From: Bacillota bacterium
GTDB taxonomy: Bacteria > Bacillota > Clostridia > Acetivibrionales > DSM-1351
Length of the DNA: 6,819 nt
NCBI GenBank assembly: GCA_023436485.1
Contig: JAEZIU010000309.1
Span: 1-6,819 of the forward strand
Direction: 5' to 3'
How positions within the stretch are numbered: position 1 is the stretch's first letter; every line of letters begins with the position of its first letter. The notes under the pieces are model-generated. The model searched no databases and was not told where the DNA came from. It worked only from the letters and a program-made list of their open reading frames with translations. The translations under genes were made by a program, and so were the position numbers. This document shows positions 1 through 6,538 of this stretch, one piece after another.

Positions 1-1217
1 AGTATGAAAAACAGTTCAGACATGATGTTATGTCTCATGTTCATGCTTTTGGTGAGCTTTGTCCCGACGCAAGGCCAATTATCCATCTTGGAGCAACATC
101 TTGTTATGTAGGAGATAATACCGATATTATAGTAATGAATGAAGCATTGAAGCTTGTAAGAAGTAAAATGCTCATTCTTATAAAGAAGCTTTCTGACTTT
201 GCAATGGAATATAAGGATCTGCCAACTTTAGGTTTCACTCACTATCAACCTGCACAGCTGGTTACAGTGGGTAAAAGAGCGACTTTGTGGATTCAAGAAC
301 TTCTGATGGATATGGAAGATCTTGATCATGTAATTGAAAACATGAAACTCCTGGGCTCAAAGGGTACAACCGGTACACAGGCAAGCTTTTTGAATCTATT
401 TGACGGTGATCATGAAAAGGTTAAGAAACTTGACAAGCTAATCGCTGTAAAGATGGGATTTAAAAATGTATTTGCCGTTTCGGGACAAACTTATCCAAGA
501 AAGCTAGACAGTAGAGTGCTTGGTGCATTAAGTGCAGTTGCCCAAAGCGCTTACAAATTCAGCAATGATATGAGACTGTTGCAGAGTATGAAGGAAATAG
601 AGGAACCTTTTGAAGAAAAGCAGATAGGCTCGTCAGCAATGGCATACAAGCGTAATCCTATGAGATGCGAAAGAATTTCTTCACTTGCAAGATATGTTAT
701 AGTTGATGCTTTAAATCCGGCTATTACAGCGTCTACACAATGGTTTGAAAGAACCCTGGATGACTCGGCAAATAAGAGAATTTCCGTACCAGAAGCTTTT
801 CTTGCAATAGATGCAATACTTAACATTTATATTAATGTAGCAAGCGGACTGGTAGTATACCCTAGAGTAATTACAAAGCACGTTATGGATGAGCTTCCTT
901 TTATGGCTACCGAGAATATTATGATGGAAGCTGTTAAGCGTGGAGGAGATAGACAAGAACTACATGAATTGATAAGAACTCATTCAATGGAAGCCGGTAA
1001 GCGTGTGAAAGTTGATGGAGAGAAAAACGATCTCATCGAAAGAATAGCCGATGATGCACGTTTTGGAATGACACTTGAAGAACTGAATTCCGTGCTGGAG
1101 CCAAAGAACTATATAGGAAGAAGTTCTGAGCAGGTTGTTGAATTCATTGAGAATGAAGTTACCCCTGTACTGGGTACAGGACACTTAGCTGATATTCAGG
1201 TTGATTTGAAAGTTTAG
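1..1217 (+). CDS. purB: Adenylosuccinate lyase, 5'-truncated by the window edge
   Basis: Catalyses two fumarate-releasing steps of cytosolic purine synthesis: SAICAR to AICAR, and adenylosuccinate to AMP. The reading frame is open from base 3, and the residues before the first in-frame ATG at base 30 (YEKQFRHDV) continue the family pattern, so that ATG is internal and the true start lies outside the window. About 405 residues are present; the long-form family runs to roughly 475, so some 70 are missing. Counting from the ATG at 30, visible motifs are GATSCYVGDN (21-30), GFTHYQPAQ with the conserved histidine at 71, and the fumarase/lyase signature GSSAMAYKRNP at 200-210, whose serines lie on the flexible catalytic loop. 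The AMAYKRNP version is typical of the eukaryotic-like/clostridial branch. The 3' end is intact. No other purine gene is present, so operon context cannot be judged. Confidence 0.96.
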   Translation, partial: YEKQFRHDVMSHVHAFGELCPDARPIIHLGATSCYVGDNTDIIVMNEALKLVRSKMLILIKKLSDFAMEYKDLPTLGFTHYQPAQLVTVGKRATLWIQELLMDMEDLDHVIENMKLLGSKGTTGTQASFLNLFDGDHEKVKKLDKLIAVKMGFKNVFAVSGQTYPRKLDSRVLGALSAVAQSAYKFSNDMRLLQSMKEIEEPFEEKQIGSSAMAYKRNPMRCERISSLARYVIVDALNPAITASTQWFERTLDDSANKRISVPEAFLAIDAILNIYINVASGLVVYPRVITKHVMDELPFMATENIMMEAVKRGGDRQELHELIRTHSMEAGKRVKVDGEKNDLIERIADDARFGMTLEELNSVLEPKNYIGRSSEQVVEFIENEVTPVLGTGHLADIQVDLKV

Positions 1218-1227
1218 AATATTTATG

Positions 1228-1255
1228 TTGAAGTTTAATATTAAGTTGTTATAAT
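1228..1255 (+). promoter_or_regulatory. Candidate sigma-A promoter of the GntR gene
   Basis: TTGAAG at 1228-1233 and a perfect TATAAT at 1250-1255 are separated by 16 bases. Transcription would start near 1262, on the hairpin and operator-like site that follow. The promoter begins only 10 bases after the purB stop codon. Confidence 0.55.
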
Positions 1256-1258
1256 TAT

Positions 1259-1292
1259 AAAGATAGGATGTCTATACATCATCCTATCTTTT
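1259..1292 (+). terminator. Terminator-like hairpin after purB
   Basis: AAGATAGGATG at 1260-1270 pairs with CATCCTATCTT at 1280-1290, and the stem extends by one A-T pair outside, giving 12 base pairs around a 9-base loop. The T tract after it is short (TCTTTTATC), so it is a moderate rather than strong intrinsic terminator for purB. It also lies just downstream of the candidate GntR promoter, so it could instead sit at the start of the GntR transcript. The loop overlaps the HutC-type operator core. Confidence 0.65.
1268..1279. promoter_or_regulatory. Candidate HutC-type GntR operator (probable autoregulation)
   Basis: The 12 bases ATGTCTATACAT match the published HutC-subfamily operator consensus NyGTMTAKACNy at every position (core GTCTATAC at 1270-1277). 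The site lies 35 bases upstream of the start codon of a HutC-type GntR regulator and just downstream of that gene's candidate -10 box, where a bound repressor would block transcription. By eye I found no second copy of the core in the window. Binding by the neighbouring regulator is inferred. Confidence 0.5.
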
Positions 1293-1314
1293 ATCATATT
1301 CTGGGAGTGATTCA

Positions 1315-2055
1315 ATGATAAATAAGTTTAGCAGCATACCTCTATATCTGCAATTAAAAGATTTAATAATAAAAAAAATAGAAAACAATGAATTTCCTCC
1401 GAATTCTCAAATTCCTTCTGAGCAGGATTTATGCCAGATGTATGACATAAGCAGGCCTACGGTGAGACAGGCTGTCAGTGAGCTGACAAACAGCGGCTAT
1501 CTGTATAAGGAGAAAGGAAAGGGAACATTTGTATACGGAAGAAAAAACGTAATTGATATTAAAGATTACAGCGGGTTTACAGATTCAATACTTGACTGCC
1601 AGACTCCTGCCGAAAAAAATATTATTGATTTGAAAGAAATAGAAAGTTCATCGATAGGCCAACTAAATAAAATATTTAACTACAATTCGAATATGGTAAT
1701 TGCCGAAATAACGTATTTATCATTTATAAATAATCAGAGAAATGAGGTCTATTCTCTAAATAAGTCGTACATATCCCTAAGCCTTTTCCCGGATATTATT
1801 TCCCAGTTGAAGGATGGAAAATCTTCCATAGACATTTTAAGGGGAAAATATCCGCTAATTCCTGATAAAAGCAGGAGTATACTGGAAATAATATTTGCAG
1901 ATCAAAGTGATTCTCCCTTGCTCAGAGTGCAGCCTGGTCAACCTCTGATTAAGCTTCAAAATACACTATTTTCAAAAAGCGGTCAACCTGTTGAATATAT
2001 AATATCAAAATACAGGGCAGATAACTGCAGATTATTGTTTGAAAATAGTAAATAA
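1315..2055 (+). CDS. GntR-family transcriptional regulator, HutC subfamily
   Basis: A cytoplasmic DNA-binding protein of 246 residues, the usual length for the subfamily. Residues 8-74 form the GntR winged helix-turn-helix: PLYLQLKDLI opens it, SEQDLCQMYDISRPTVRQAV is the helix-turn-helix, and GYLYKEKGKGTFV is the wing. Residues from about 97 to 240 fit the UTRA ligand-binding domain, ending in the typical PLIKLQNTLF...GQPVEYIISKYRAD pattern. In this subfamily a small effector, often a sugar, sugar phosphate or amino acid derivative, releases the protein from DNA; the ligand cannot be read from sequence. The start is supported by GGGAG at 1303-1307, seven bases before the ATG. A HutC-type operator core upstream suggests self-repression. 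The serine hydrolase gene 93 bases downstream has its own promoter with an inverted repeat and is a possible second target. Confidence 0.93.
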   Translation: MINKFSSIPLYLQLKDLIIKKIENNEFPPNSQIPSEQDLCQMYDISRPTVRQAVSELTNSGYLYKEKGKGTFVYGRKNVIDIKDYSGFTDSILDCQTPAEKNIIDLKEIESSSIGQLNKIFNYNSNMVIAEITYLSFINNQRNEVYSLNKSYISLSLFPDIISQLKDGKSSIDILRGKYPLIPDKSRSILEIIFADQSDSPLLRVQPGQPLIKLQNTLFSKSGQPVEYIISKYRADNCRLLFENSK

Positions 2056-2081
2056 AGGGGTATATTTTACTATGAACATTA

Positions 2082-2111
2082 TTGATCAAATTACATTAAT
2101 TCTACTATAAT
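2082..2111 (+). promoter_or_regulatory. Sigma-A-type promoter of the serine hydrolase gene
   Basis: TTGATC at 2082-2087 and a perfect TATAAT at 2106-2111 have an 18-base spacer. Transcription would start near 2118, about 30 bases before the ATG. The -10 box lies in the loop of a nested inverted repeat (2091-2128). Confidence 0.65.
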
Positions 2112-2128
2112 GATAGAATCAAATGTAA
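2091..2128. promoter_or_regulatory. Nested inverted repeat around the -10 box, operator candidate
   Basis: TTACATT (2091-2097) is complementary to AATGTAA (2122-2128), and inside it ATTCTA (2099-2104) is complementary to TAGAAT (2114-2119). The 9-base centre contains the -10 box of the promoter. Both arms are perfect, separated by one unpaired base on the left and two on the right. A dimeric repressor covering this would occlude RNA polymerase. The site does not resemble the GTCTATAC core upstream of the GntR gene, so the binding protein is unknown. There is no T tract, so this is unlikely to be a terminator. Confidence 0.5.
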
Positions 2129-2148
2129 TAACATACGGAGGATAAAAA

Positions 2149-3237
2149 ATGAGTTCTTACCACTTTAAAAATCAAAAAAAGTATAGAAAAAGACGTGCAC
2201 TTATTACTACAATAGGTGTGTTAGGTATAATAGCAATAGCCATGGCAGGTTACCTGTTCCTTAATAAAGGAAAAACAGCGGCTACTTCTCCGACGGATTC
2301 ATCAAAATCTACATCGGCTCAAACTGATATTGCGACATCAACAAATAGACCGGCACCGTCAGAAGAATCCACGGCAGCAGCAACGACAACATCAACTTCT
2401 GACAGCACTCAAAACGGTGTCAATACAAAGGATCACGGCTTTCTTCCTAATATAGGATCTGCTAAAAAAAGCGGCAAGATGGATGGATTAAAAAAATTAG
2501 TAACTAACTATACCGCAGGGCTTTCAGGAAAGTATGGAGTAACGTTCATTGATCTGGCTACCGGAGAGATGGTCAATGTTAACGATACTGAGAGATATAT
2601 TGCAGCAAGTACTTCGAAGCTTCCTATCAACGTTCTTTTGTATAAAAATGTAGAAGCCGGTAAGGTTAATCTGGACGATATGCTTACTTATCAGAAGGAA
2701 GACGTTGAACCCGGTACTGGAATAATACAGAAATCTGCTTTCGGAACTCAGTATACTGTTCGTGAAACATCAAAGCTAGCAATAACAAAAAGCGATAATT
2801 GCGGTGTCAATATGTTAATCAGACTTCTGGATATTCAAAATGTCCGTCAATACTTGGTTGATCTTGGTGGAAAGGTTTATTATGATAATCACCATCGATC
2901 TTGTCCATACGATATGGCATTGGTAGCACAGGATTTGTACAAACATTATATTAAAAATGAAGCTGTATATGGAGAACTTATAAACAACCTTGAAAATACG
3001 GATTGGCATGACAGGATTGATGCACAGCTTACAGGTGTAAAGGTTGCTCATAAAATCGGTAATCAGGTAAAAACTGCAAATGATGTAGGAATAGTATTTG
3101 CATCACACCCATATGTCCTTTCTATTATGACGGATAATGTGGATTTCGGAACAGCTTGCAAGAATGAAGCGACATTATCCAAAAAGATTTACGATTATGT
3201 AGAGAGCTACGCAGGGAAAGATGAATTACAAAAATAA
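2149..3237 (+). CDS. Membrane-anchored serine hydrolase, class A beta-lactamase fold
   Basis: A 362-residue extracytoplasmic enzyme. A basic N-terminus (KKYRKRR) is followed by one hydrophobic segment at about 17-38 with no clear cleavage site, so it is probably an uncleaved anchor. A Ser/Thr/Ala-rich linker spans about 43-90, and the catalytic domain 108-358. Active-site motifs: STSK at 154-157 (SxxK, nucleophile Ser154 and Lys157) and SDN at 215-217. The third motif, normally KTG or KSG, reads HKIG at 301-304. I see no ExxLN omega-loop motif; the segment YDNHHRSCPYDMA stands in its place, so the deacylating glutamate of true class A enzymes seems absent. It may therefore be a slow hydrolase, penicillin-binding-like protein or wall-modifying enzyme, not a resistance determinant. 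The start is fixed by GGAGG at 2137-2141. It appears monocistronic: its own promoter lies upstream and a strong terminator downstream. Confidence 0.85.
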   Translation: MSSYHFKNQKKYRKRRALITTIGVLGIIAIAMAGYLFLNKGKTAATSPTDSSKSTSAQTDIATSTNRPAPSEESTAAATTTSTSDSTQNGVNTKDHGFLPNIGSAKKSGKMDGLKKLVTNYTAGLSGKYGVTFIDLATGEMVNVNDTERYIAASTSKLPINVLLYKNVEAGKVNLDDMLTYQKEDVEPGTGIIQKSAFGTQYTVRETSKLAITKSDNCGVNMLIRLLDIQNVRQYLVDLGGKVYYDNHHRSCPYDMALVAQDLYKHYIKNEAVYGELINNLENTDWHDRIDAQLTGVKVAHKIGNQVKTANDVGIVFASHPYVLSIMTDNVDFGTACKNEATLSKKIYDYVESYAGKDELQK

Positions 3238-3254
3238 TATAATAAATACAAATT

Positions 3255-3303
3255 GCAAAAAGCTCATTCACAAGTTATGTGCAATGAGCTTTTTGCCTTT
3301 TTT
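3255..3303 (+). terminator. Strong intrinsic terminator after the serine hydrolase gene
   Basis: A perfect 14-base-pair stem, GCAAAAAGCTCATT at 3255-3268 with AATGAGCTTTTTGC at 3283-3296, is followed by C and six T (3298-3303). Inside the loop CACA (3269-3272) can pair with TGTG (3278-3281), extending the stem past a single bulged C. It lies 18 bases after the stop codon. Confidence 0.95.
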
Positions 3304-3332
3304 CAGACAAACTGTGAGTTTTTGGGTATAAT
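3304..3332 (+). promoter_or_regulatory. Candidate sigma-A promoter of the DedA gene
   Basis: CAGACA at 3304-3309 (4 of 6 to TTGACA) and a perfect TATAAT at 3327-3332 have a 17-base spacer. The -35 box begins right after the T tract of the preceding terminator, so the DedA gene is probably transcribed independently. Transcription would start near 3339, just ahead of the ribosome binding site. Confidence 0.55.
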
Positions 3333-3366
3333 AGATATATGTTTACCAAGGAGGCTTCCCAAAATA

Positions 3367-4008
3367 ATGCAAAACTTTATTTTCAATTTGATTCACCATG
3401 TAATAAATAATAATATTATAGTTACATATTTATTTTTCTTTTTATCTGGAATTCTTCAGTTGATTTTTCCGCCCTATCCTTCAGATGTCATCATTGTATT
3501 TGAAGGATATTTGACAACATTGGGAGGACAGTTCCATCTTGTACCGGTTTTCATCAATTCAATATTGGGAAGCCTTGTTGGTTCAATACTTGTTTATTGG
3601 TTTGGGTACAAAAAGGGTAATGAAGTATTAAGGTATAAGTTAGTTTTAAAGTATATTGATGAAAAACATATTAAACGTTCAGAAAAGGTATTTCACAAAT
3701 ATGGCAAATATGGTTTGATAATAAGTAAATTCATACCGGGGACAAGCACCATTATGGTGTTGTTTTCAGGAGTTTTTCGAGTTAAAAAGAGGGTTTATTT
3801 TTCATATATGATTATTTCGATAATTTTGCAGCAATCCATATATATGCTAATAGGCCGTCTGATAGGTAACAACATTTCAATGATAAACAGATTCCTATCA
3901 TACTTTAATATTCTTTCCGTTGTTATATTAGTTTGTTTTATAGTGGCAGGGTTTGTCCTGTATAAAACCAAAAAATCTAAAAAAAATGTAAGCACCGATA
4001 ATGATTGA
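3367..4008 (+). CDS. DedA-family (SNARE-associated/VTT) integral membrane protein
   Basis: A polytopic membrane protein of 213 residues, the usual DedA size. The family is linked to membrane homeostasis, and several members act as lipid carrier flippases; the substrate here is unknown. Visible features: hydrophobic segment 17-34, re-entrant-loop motif FPPYPSD at 34-40 with an acidic residue at 46, a glycine-patterned helix at 65-84 (GSLVGSILVYWFGYKKG), HKYGKYGLIISKFIPGTST at 110-128, and hydrophobic segments at about 145-167 and 181-199, with a Lys-rich tail. The usual RFxPGxR arginines read Lys121 and Thr/Ser here, an uncommon variation. I chose the ATG at 3367: AAGGAGG at 3348-3354 precedes it at a rather long 12 bases. 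The open frame extends upstream to a TTG at 3253, but that lies inside the terminator and before the promoter. Confidence 0.88.
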   Translation: MQNFIFNLIHHVINNNIIVTYLFFFLSGILQLIFPPYPSDVIIVFEGYLTTLGGQFHLVPVFINSILGSLVGSILVYWFGYKKGNEVLRYKLVLKYIDEKHIKRSEKVFHKYGKYGLIISKFIPGTSTIMVLFSGVFRVKKRVYFSYMIISIILQQSIYMLIGRLIGNNISMINRFLSYFNILSVVILVCFIVAGFVLYKTKKSKKNVSTDND

Positions 4009-4044
4009 TTTTAACAATGTTAAATATTCCTTAGTTTAATTATT

Positions 4045-4050
4045 TATAAT
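4045..4050 (+). promoter_or_regulatory. Possible -10 box upstream of the DUF1540 gene
   Basis: A perfect TATAAT lies 62 bases before the DUF1540 start codon, but no good -35 box is seen at 16-18 bases upstream. A 13-base palindrome, TTAACAATGTTAA, at 4011-4023 covers part of where the -35 region should be. No terminator is visible between the DedA gene and this point, so readthrough is also possible. Confidence 0.3.
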
Positions 4051-4111
4051 GTGAAAATAATATCTTTTAGTACAGCATTACAGAAAAAATAATACTGGGA
4101 GGTGATTGTGA

Positions 4112-4273
4112 ATGGATGCACCTTGTATGAAAGTTAAGTGTGGTGTAACAAACTGTGCCTACAATGAAGGTCAAATGTGTTATGCCAATGCACTTGAAGT
4201 TAACTCTATGGATGGAGCCAAAGCCAGTATAAGTGATGAGACATGCTGCACAACATTTAAAGATAAAACTTGA
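4112..4273 (+). CDS. DUF1540 small cysteine-rich protein
   Basis: A 53-residue protein that fits DUF1540, a family common in Clostridia and Bacilli and without an assigned function. Cysteines lie at 5, 10, 15, 23, 45 and 46, with the family spacing visible as C(10)xxxxC(15)AYN, then C(23)YANALEV, and a closing TCCTTF block (44-49). The spacing suggests a small metal-binding (zinc-like) or redox-active cytosolic protein; this is inference, as no cofactor is shown by sequence. The start is well supported by GGGAGGTGA at 4097-4105 a short distance before the ATG. There is no signal peptide or membrane segment. The gene stands alone between the DedA and permease genes and is closed by a hairpin. 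Other DUF1540 members have been associated with sporulating species, but nothing here ties it to sporulation. Confidence 0.88.
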   Translation: MDAPCMKVKCGVTNCAYNEGQMCYANALEVNSMDGAKASISDETCCTTFKDKT

Positions 4274-4285
4274 TATAGGATAACC

Positions 4286-4327
4286 AAGAATAGGATAATC
4301 GGTTTAATACTGATTATCCTATTCTTT
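4286..4327 (+). terminator. Long hairpin after the DUF1540 gene, probable terminator
   Basis: AAGAATAGGATAATC at 4286-4300 pairs perfectly with GATTATCCTATTCTT at 4312-4326 (15 base pairs, 11-base loop). Only three T follow, so release may be inefficient and some readthrough into the permease gene is likely. The A run on the left arm is also short, so it is not clearly bidirectional. ATAGGATAA occurs twice as a direct repeat (4275-4283 and 4290-4298), which allows a weaker alternative pairing. Confidence 0.7.
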
Positions 4328-4362
4328 AGAAGGGGTAAATATATTAAACAAGGAGAATTTAA

Positions 4363-5718
4363 TTGAGCAGTAAATCTATAAAAAAAGGGTTTAATAGAAA
4401 CCATCTTATAATAATGGCACTTGGTAATATAATTGGTTCAGGGATATTTCTCGGGAGCGGAACAGTAATATCAATTGCAGGCCCTGCCGCAATACTAGCC
4501 TACATTTTTGGCGGAATAATTATGGTAATGGAGGTAATGTTTATAACTGAAATGACTATAATCAATCCTGCACCGGGTTCTTTCAGGGTACATGCATCAG
4601 AAATATTCGGGCCATGGATAGGTTTTGTAAACGGTTGGATGTTCTGGTTCAGCGGTGTTCTTGGAATGGCGAGTGAAGTTGCCGCCGCAGCAATTTTTAC
4701 AGGCTTGTGGTTCCCGAAGATTCCACAATGGGCCTTCTGCGTTATTTACGCATTAGTAATGACCGCTATAAATCTAAAGGATGCCAGAGGATTGAGTATA
4801 ATAGAGAGCTTTCTTGCTTCAATTAAAGTATTTTCTCTTGTTGCTTTTATTATATTTGGAATTACTACTGTAGTTGGTATAACATCTTTTGGCGGATTTA
4901 AACCACTACCTGTATTCCAATCTGTCAATAATTTTATGCCAAATGGATTTAGAGGTATCTTTGCATCCATGATTATGGTAATGTTTTCCTTCACGGGTAC
5001 GGGTATCATAGGACTTGCCATTGCCGAGTCGGAAAACCCTGAAAAAGATGCACCCCCTGCTATCTATACAATAACAATTACGGTAATAGTTCTATATACG
5101 CTTTCAATATTTTTTATTATATATTTAATGCCTTGGAAGGCATTCTCAACTTCCGAAAGTCCCTTTGTAGAAATTTTGAACAGGGCAGGGGTGCCTTTTG
5201 GAAGTGATATTTTAAACTTCGTTGTATTAACAGCCGCACTATCCGGTCTTAACTCATCAATGTACAGTGCTTCAAGGATGTTGAATTCACTCAGCCTGGG
5301 GAAACAGGCTCCCAAGAAATTTTTAATCAAAAATAAAAATGGTGTTCCCGTTTATGCACTTGGGCTTAGCAGTTTTGTTCTGCTTCTGACCGCAGTAATA
5401 TCATATATTATCCCATCAAAGGTATTTGAAATCCTTGCAGCCGCCAGCGGGTTTACTGCACTTGTTAACTGGCTTACTATTTCTATTACGCACTTTTTCT
5501 ACAGAAGAAAGACACTAAAAGAAAAGCCTGAGAGACTTAAATACAAAGTTCCCGGCTGGCCAATTATAAATTTTATAGCAGTAACATTTATAGTTACTGT
5601 ATTTGCTACATCTCCTTTATATCCCGGACAAATATCAGGTCTGGTAGGAAGCGTAACTTTGTTTGTATCTTTAGTAATAATTTATTTTATATTGAAAAGA
5701 AAAAATGTGATTAATTAA
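4363..5718 (+). CDS. Amino acid permease, APC superfamily
   Basis: A cytoplasmic-membrane transporter of 451 residues, the normal length for a 12-helix amino acid permease, importing or exchanging amino acids with protons or other amino acids. The first helix carries the diagnostic GNIIGSGIFLGSG (21-33), followed by AGPAAILAYIFGG (39-51) and EMTIINPAPGSFRVHASEIF (63-82). FSFTGTGIIGLAIAESENP (209-226) is helix 6 with its substrate-binding glycines, SGLNSSMYSASRMLNSLSLG (294-313) the conserved helix 8 region, and EILAAASGFTALVNWLTISI (356-375) helix 10. These patterns resemble the AAT group (LysP, AnsP, YbxG-like), but the substrate cannot be assigned. The start is TTG at 4363, supported by AAGGAG at 4350-4355 seven bases upstream; no in-frame ATG is close. 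No promoter of its own is clear; readthrough of the preceding hairpin is possible. No convincing terminator follows. Confidence 0.93.
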   Translation: MSSKSIKKGFNRNHLIIMALGNIIGSGIFLGSGTVISIAGPAAILAYIFGGIIMVMEVMFITEMTIINPAPGSFRVHASEIFGPWIGFVNGWMFWFSGVLGMASEVAAAAIFTGLWFPKIPQWAFCVIYALVMTAINLKDARGLSIIESFLASIKVFSLVAFIIFGITTVVGITSFGGFKPLPVFQSVNNFMPNGFRGIFASMIMVMFSFTGTGIIGLAIAESENPEKDAPPAIYTITITVIVLYTLSIFFIIYLMPWKAFSTSESPFVEILNRAGVPFGSDILNFVVLTAALSGLNSSMYSASRMLNSLSLGKQAPKKFLIKNKNGVPVYALGLSSFVLLLTAVISYIIPSKVFEILAAASGFTALVNWLTISITHFFYRRKTLKEKPERLKYKVPGWPIINFIAVTFIVTVFATSPLYPGQISGLVGSVTLFVSLVIIYFILKRKNVIN

Positions 5719-6029
5719 TCAGGTTGATATAATGTAAAGAAGTAATTACAAGTCAAACTTATTAAAAATGACAAAATTTTTATAATTATGGTTTTATTAG
5801 TGCCAACTCATGTTGTCTGACCGTTTTAAGAGCGAGCTTTAACATTGCATAATTTTACTTCATGGAAATTACGTATCTAAAATATTGCAAAAAATACAAA
5901 TAATTAACATAAAGCAATATATATTTAATTTATAAAATGTAGAAAAATAGCACAAAATTCAGAATAATAGAAAAACAATCTTTATATAAATTTACCAAAA
6001 AACCTGTTGAAAAAATGTTAAAAAAGTAC
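5719..6029. other. AT-rich intergenic stretch, no gene seen
   Basis: Between the permease stop and the promoter at 6030 I find no coding frame with a ribosome binding site, no RNA gene and no strong terminator hairpin. It contains a 14-base palindrome, TGATTAATTAATCA, across the permease stop (5708-5721), and a weak cre-like match around 5819-5832. It may hold upstream activator sites for the following promoter. Confidence 0.6.
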
Positions 6030-6058
6030 TTGTCATTTAATTACATAAATGGTAATAT
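6030..6058 (+). promoter_or_regulatory. Sigma-A-type promoter for the long-leader transcript
   Basis: TTGTCA at 6030-6035 (5 of 6) and TAATAT at 6053-6058 (4 of 6) have an ideal 17-base spacer. Transcription would begin near 6065-6068, giving a leader of about 680 nt before the ATG at 6747. A distal promoter with a leader of several hundred nucleotides is what has been described for the cip-cel operon of Clostridium cellulolyticum, which makes this the preferred candidate among weaker ones in the region. Confidence 0.6.
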
Positions 6059-6095
6059 GGATTTGAAGCATTTATAGCTATACGAAATATATGAA

Positions 6096-6109
6096 AAAAA
6101 GCGTTTAAA
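6096..6109. promoter_or_regulatory. Weak cre-like site (CcpA binding candidate)
   Basis: AAAAAGCGTTTAAA keeps the central CG and the flanking A and T of the TGWNANCGNTNWCA consensus but misses 3 of its 8 specified outer/inner positions. It lies about 30 bases after the predicted transcription start, where CcpA would act as a roadblock. Carbon catabolite repression through a cre downstream of the promoter is known for the C. cellulolyticum cip-cel operon, which is the main reason to list such a weak match. Confidence 0.3.
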
Positions 6110-6538
6110 AGGGGTAATGTACAATTATTTATTAAAACAAAAAATGATAAAATTTGATAATGGTAAGCACCTAAGGTAAACAGCTTAAACATATTCATTT
6201 CAAATATCTGTAAGATTCGCTTTTATAAGTATTAATATTAATTCTCTTAGTTATATTCTTTCTAACTATCACAATATCACATTATAAATTACTTCAAAGA
6301 ATCATTTGGTTATATTTACTGTAAGCATTATGACAGAATAGTACCTTCTTTTCAGAAAAAGTTATCGTTATTTAAAAATCTAATAAAAAGTGATTATAAA
6401 AAGTATCAAAAAATCGTACGAAATAAATGAGATTCAATTTTGATTTAGTGTTGCGGTTATATTTTGAGAATTTTATAAACGTTGAAGCATTTCTGAATTA
6501 ATTTAATTTATGAAAAACCACTTTAGCCAATAAAGATT

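Noticed and set aside
30..32. ATG at 30 as the start of purB
   Set aside because: The frame is open to base 3 with family-like residues before the ATG, there is no ribosome binding site, and about 70 residues of the family would be missing.
551..1184. Three minus-strand open frames inside purB
   Set aside because: They are antisense to a clearly coding gene, resemble no family I know and lack ribosome binding sites.
3253..3366. TTG start at 3253 that would lengthen the DedA protein by 38 residues
   Set aside because: The TTG overlaps the preceding gene's terminator stem, has no ribosome binding site and lies upstream of the TATAAT at 3327. The extra residues do not look like a DedA N-terminus, while the ATG at 3367 has AAGGAGG upstream.
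4270..4299. TTGATA, 18 bases, GATAAT as a permease promoter
   Set aside because: The -10 would lie in the left arm of the terminator hairpin, and the transcript would begin within the hairpin. Possible but not supportable over readthrough.
4180..4404. Minus-strand open frame across the DUF1540 3' end and the hairpin
   Set aside because: It runs through a 15-base-pair inverted repeat and the permease start, and is antisense to a well-supported DUF1540 gene.
4746..5330. Minus-strand open frames inside the permease gene
   Set aside because: These are antisense shadows of a long conserved coding region; no family features.
5708..5721. TGATTAATTAATCA palindrome at the permease stop as a terminator or operator
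   Set aside because: It is purely AT-rich apart from its ends, has no loop and no T tract, and such palindromes are common in this base composition.
5862..5903. Tiny open frame starting ATGGAAATTACG in the intergenic region
   Set aside because: It would encode only about a dozen residues and has no Shine-Dalgarno sequence.
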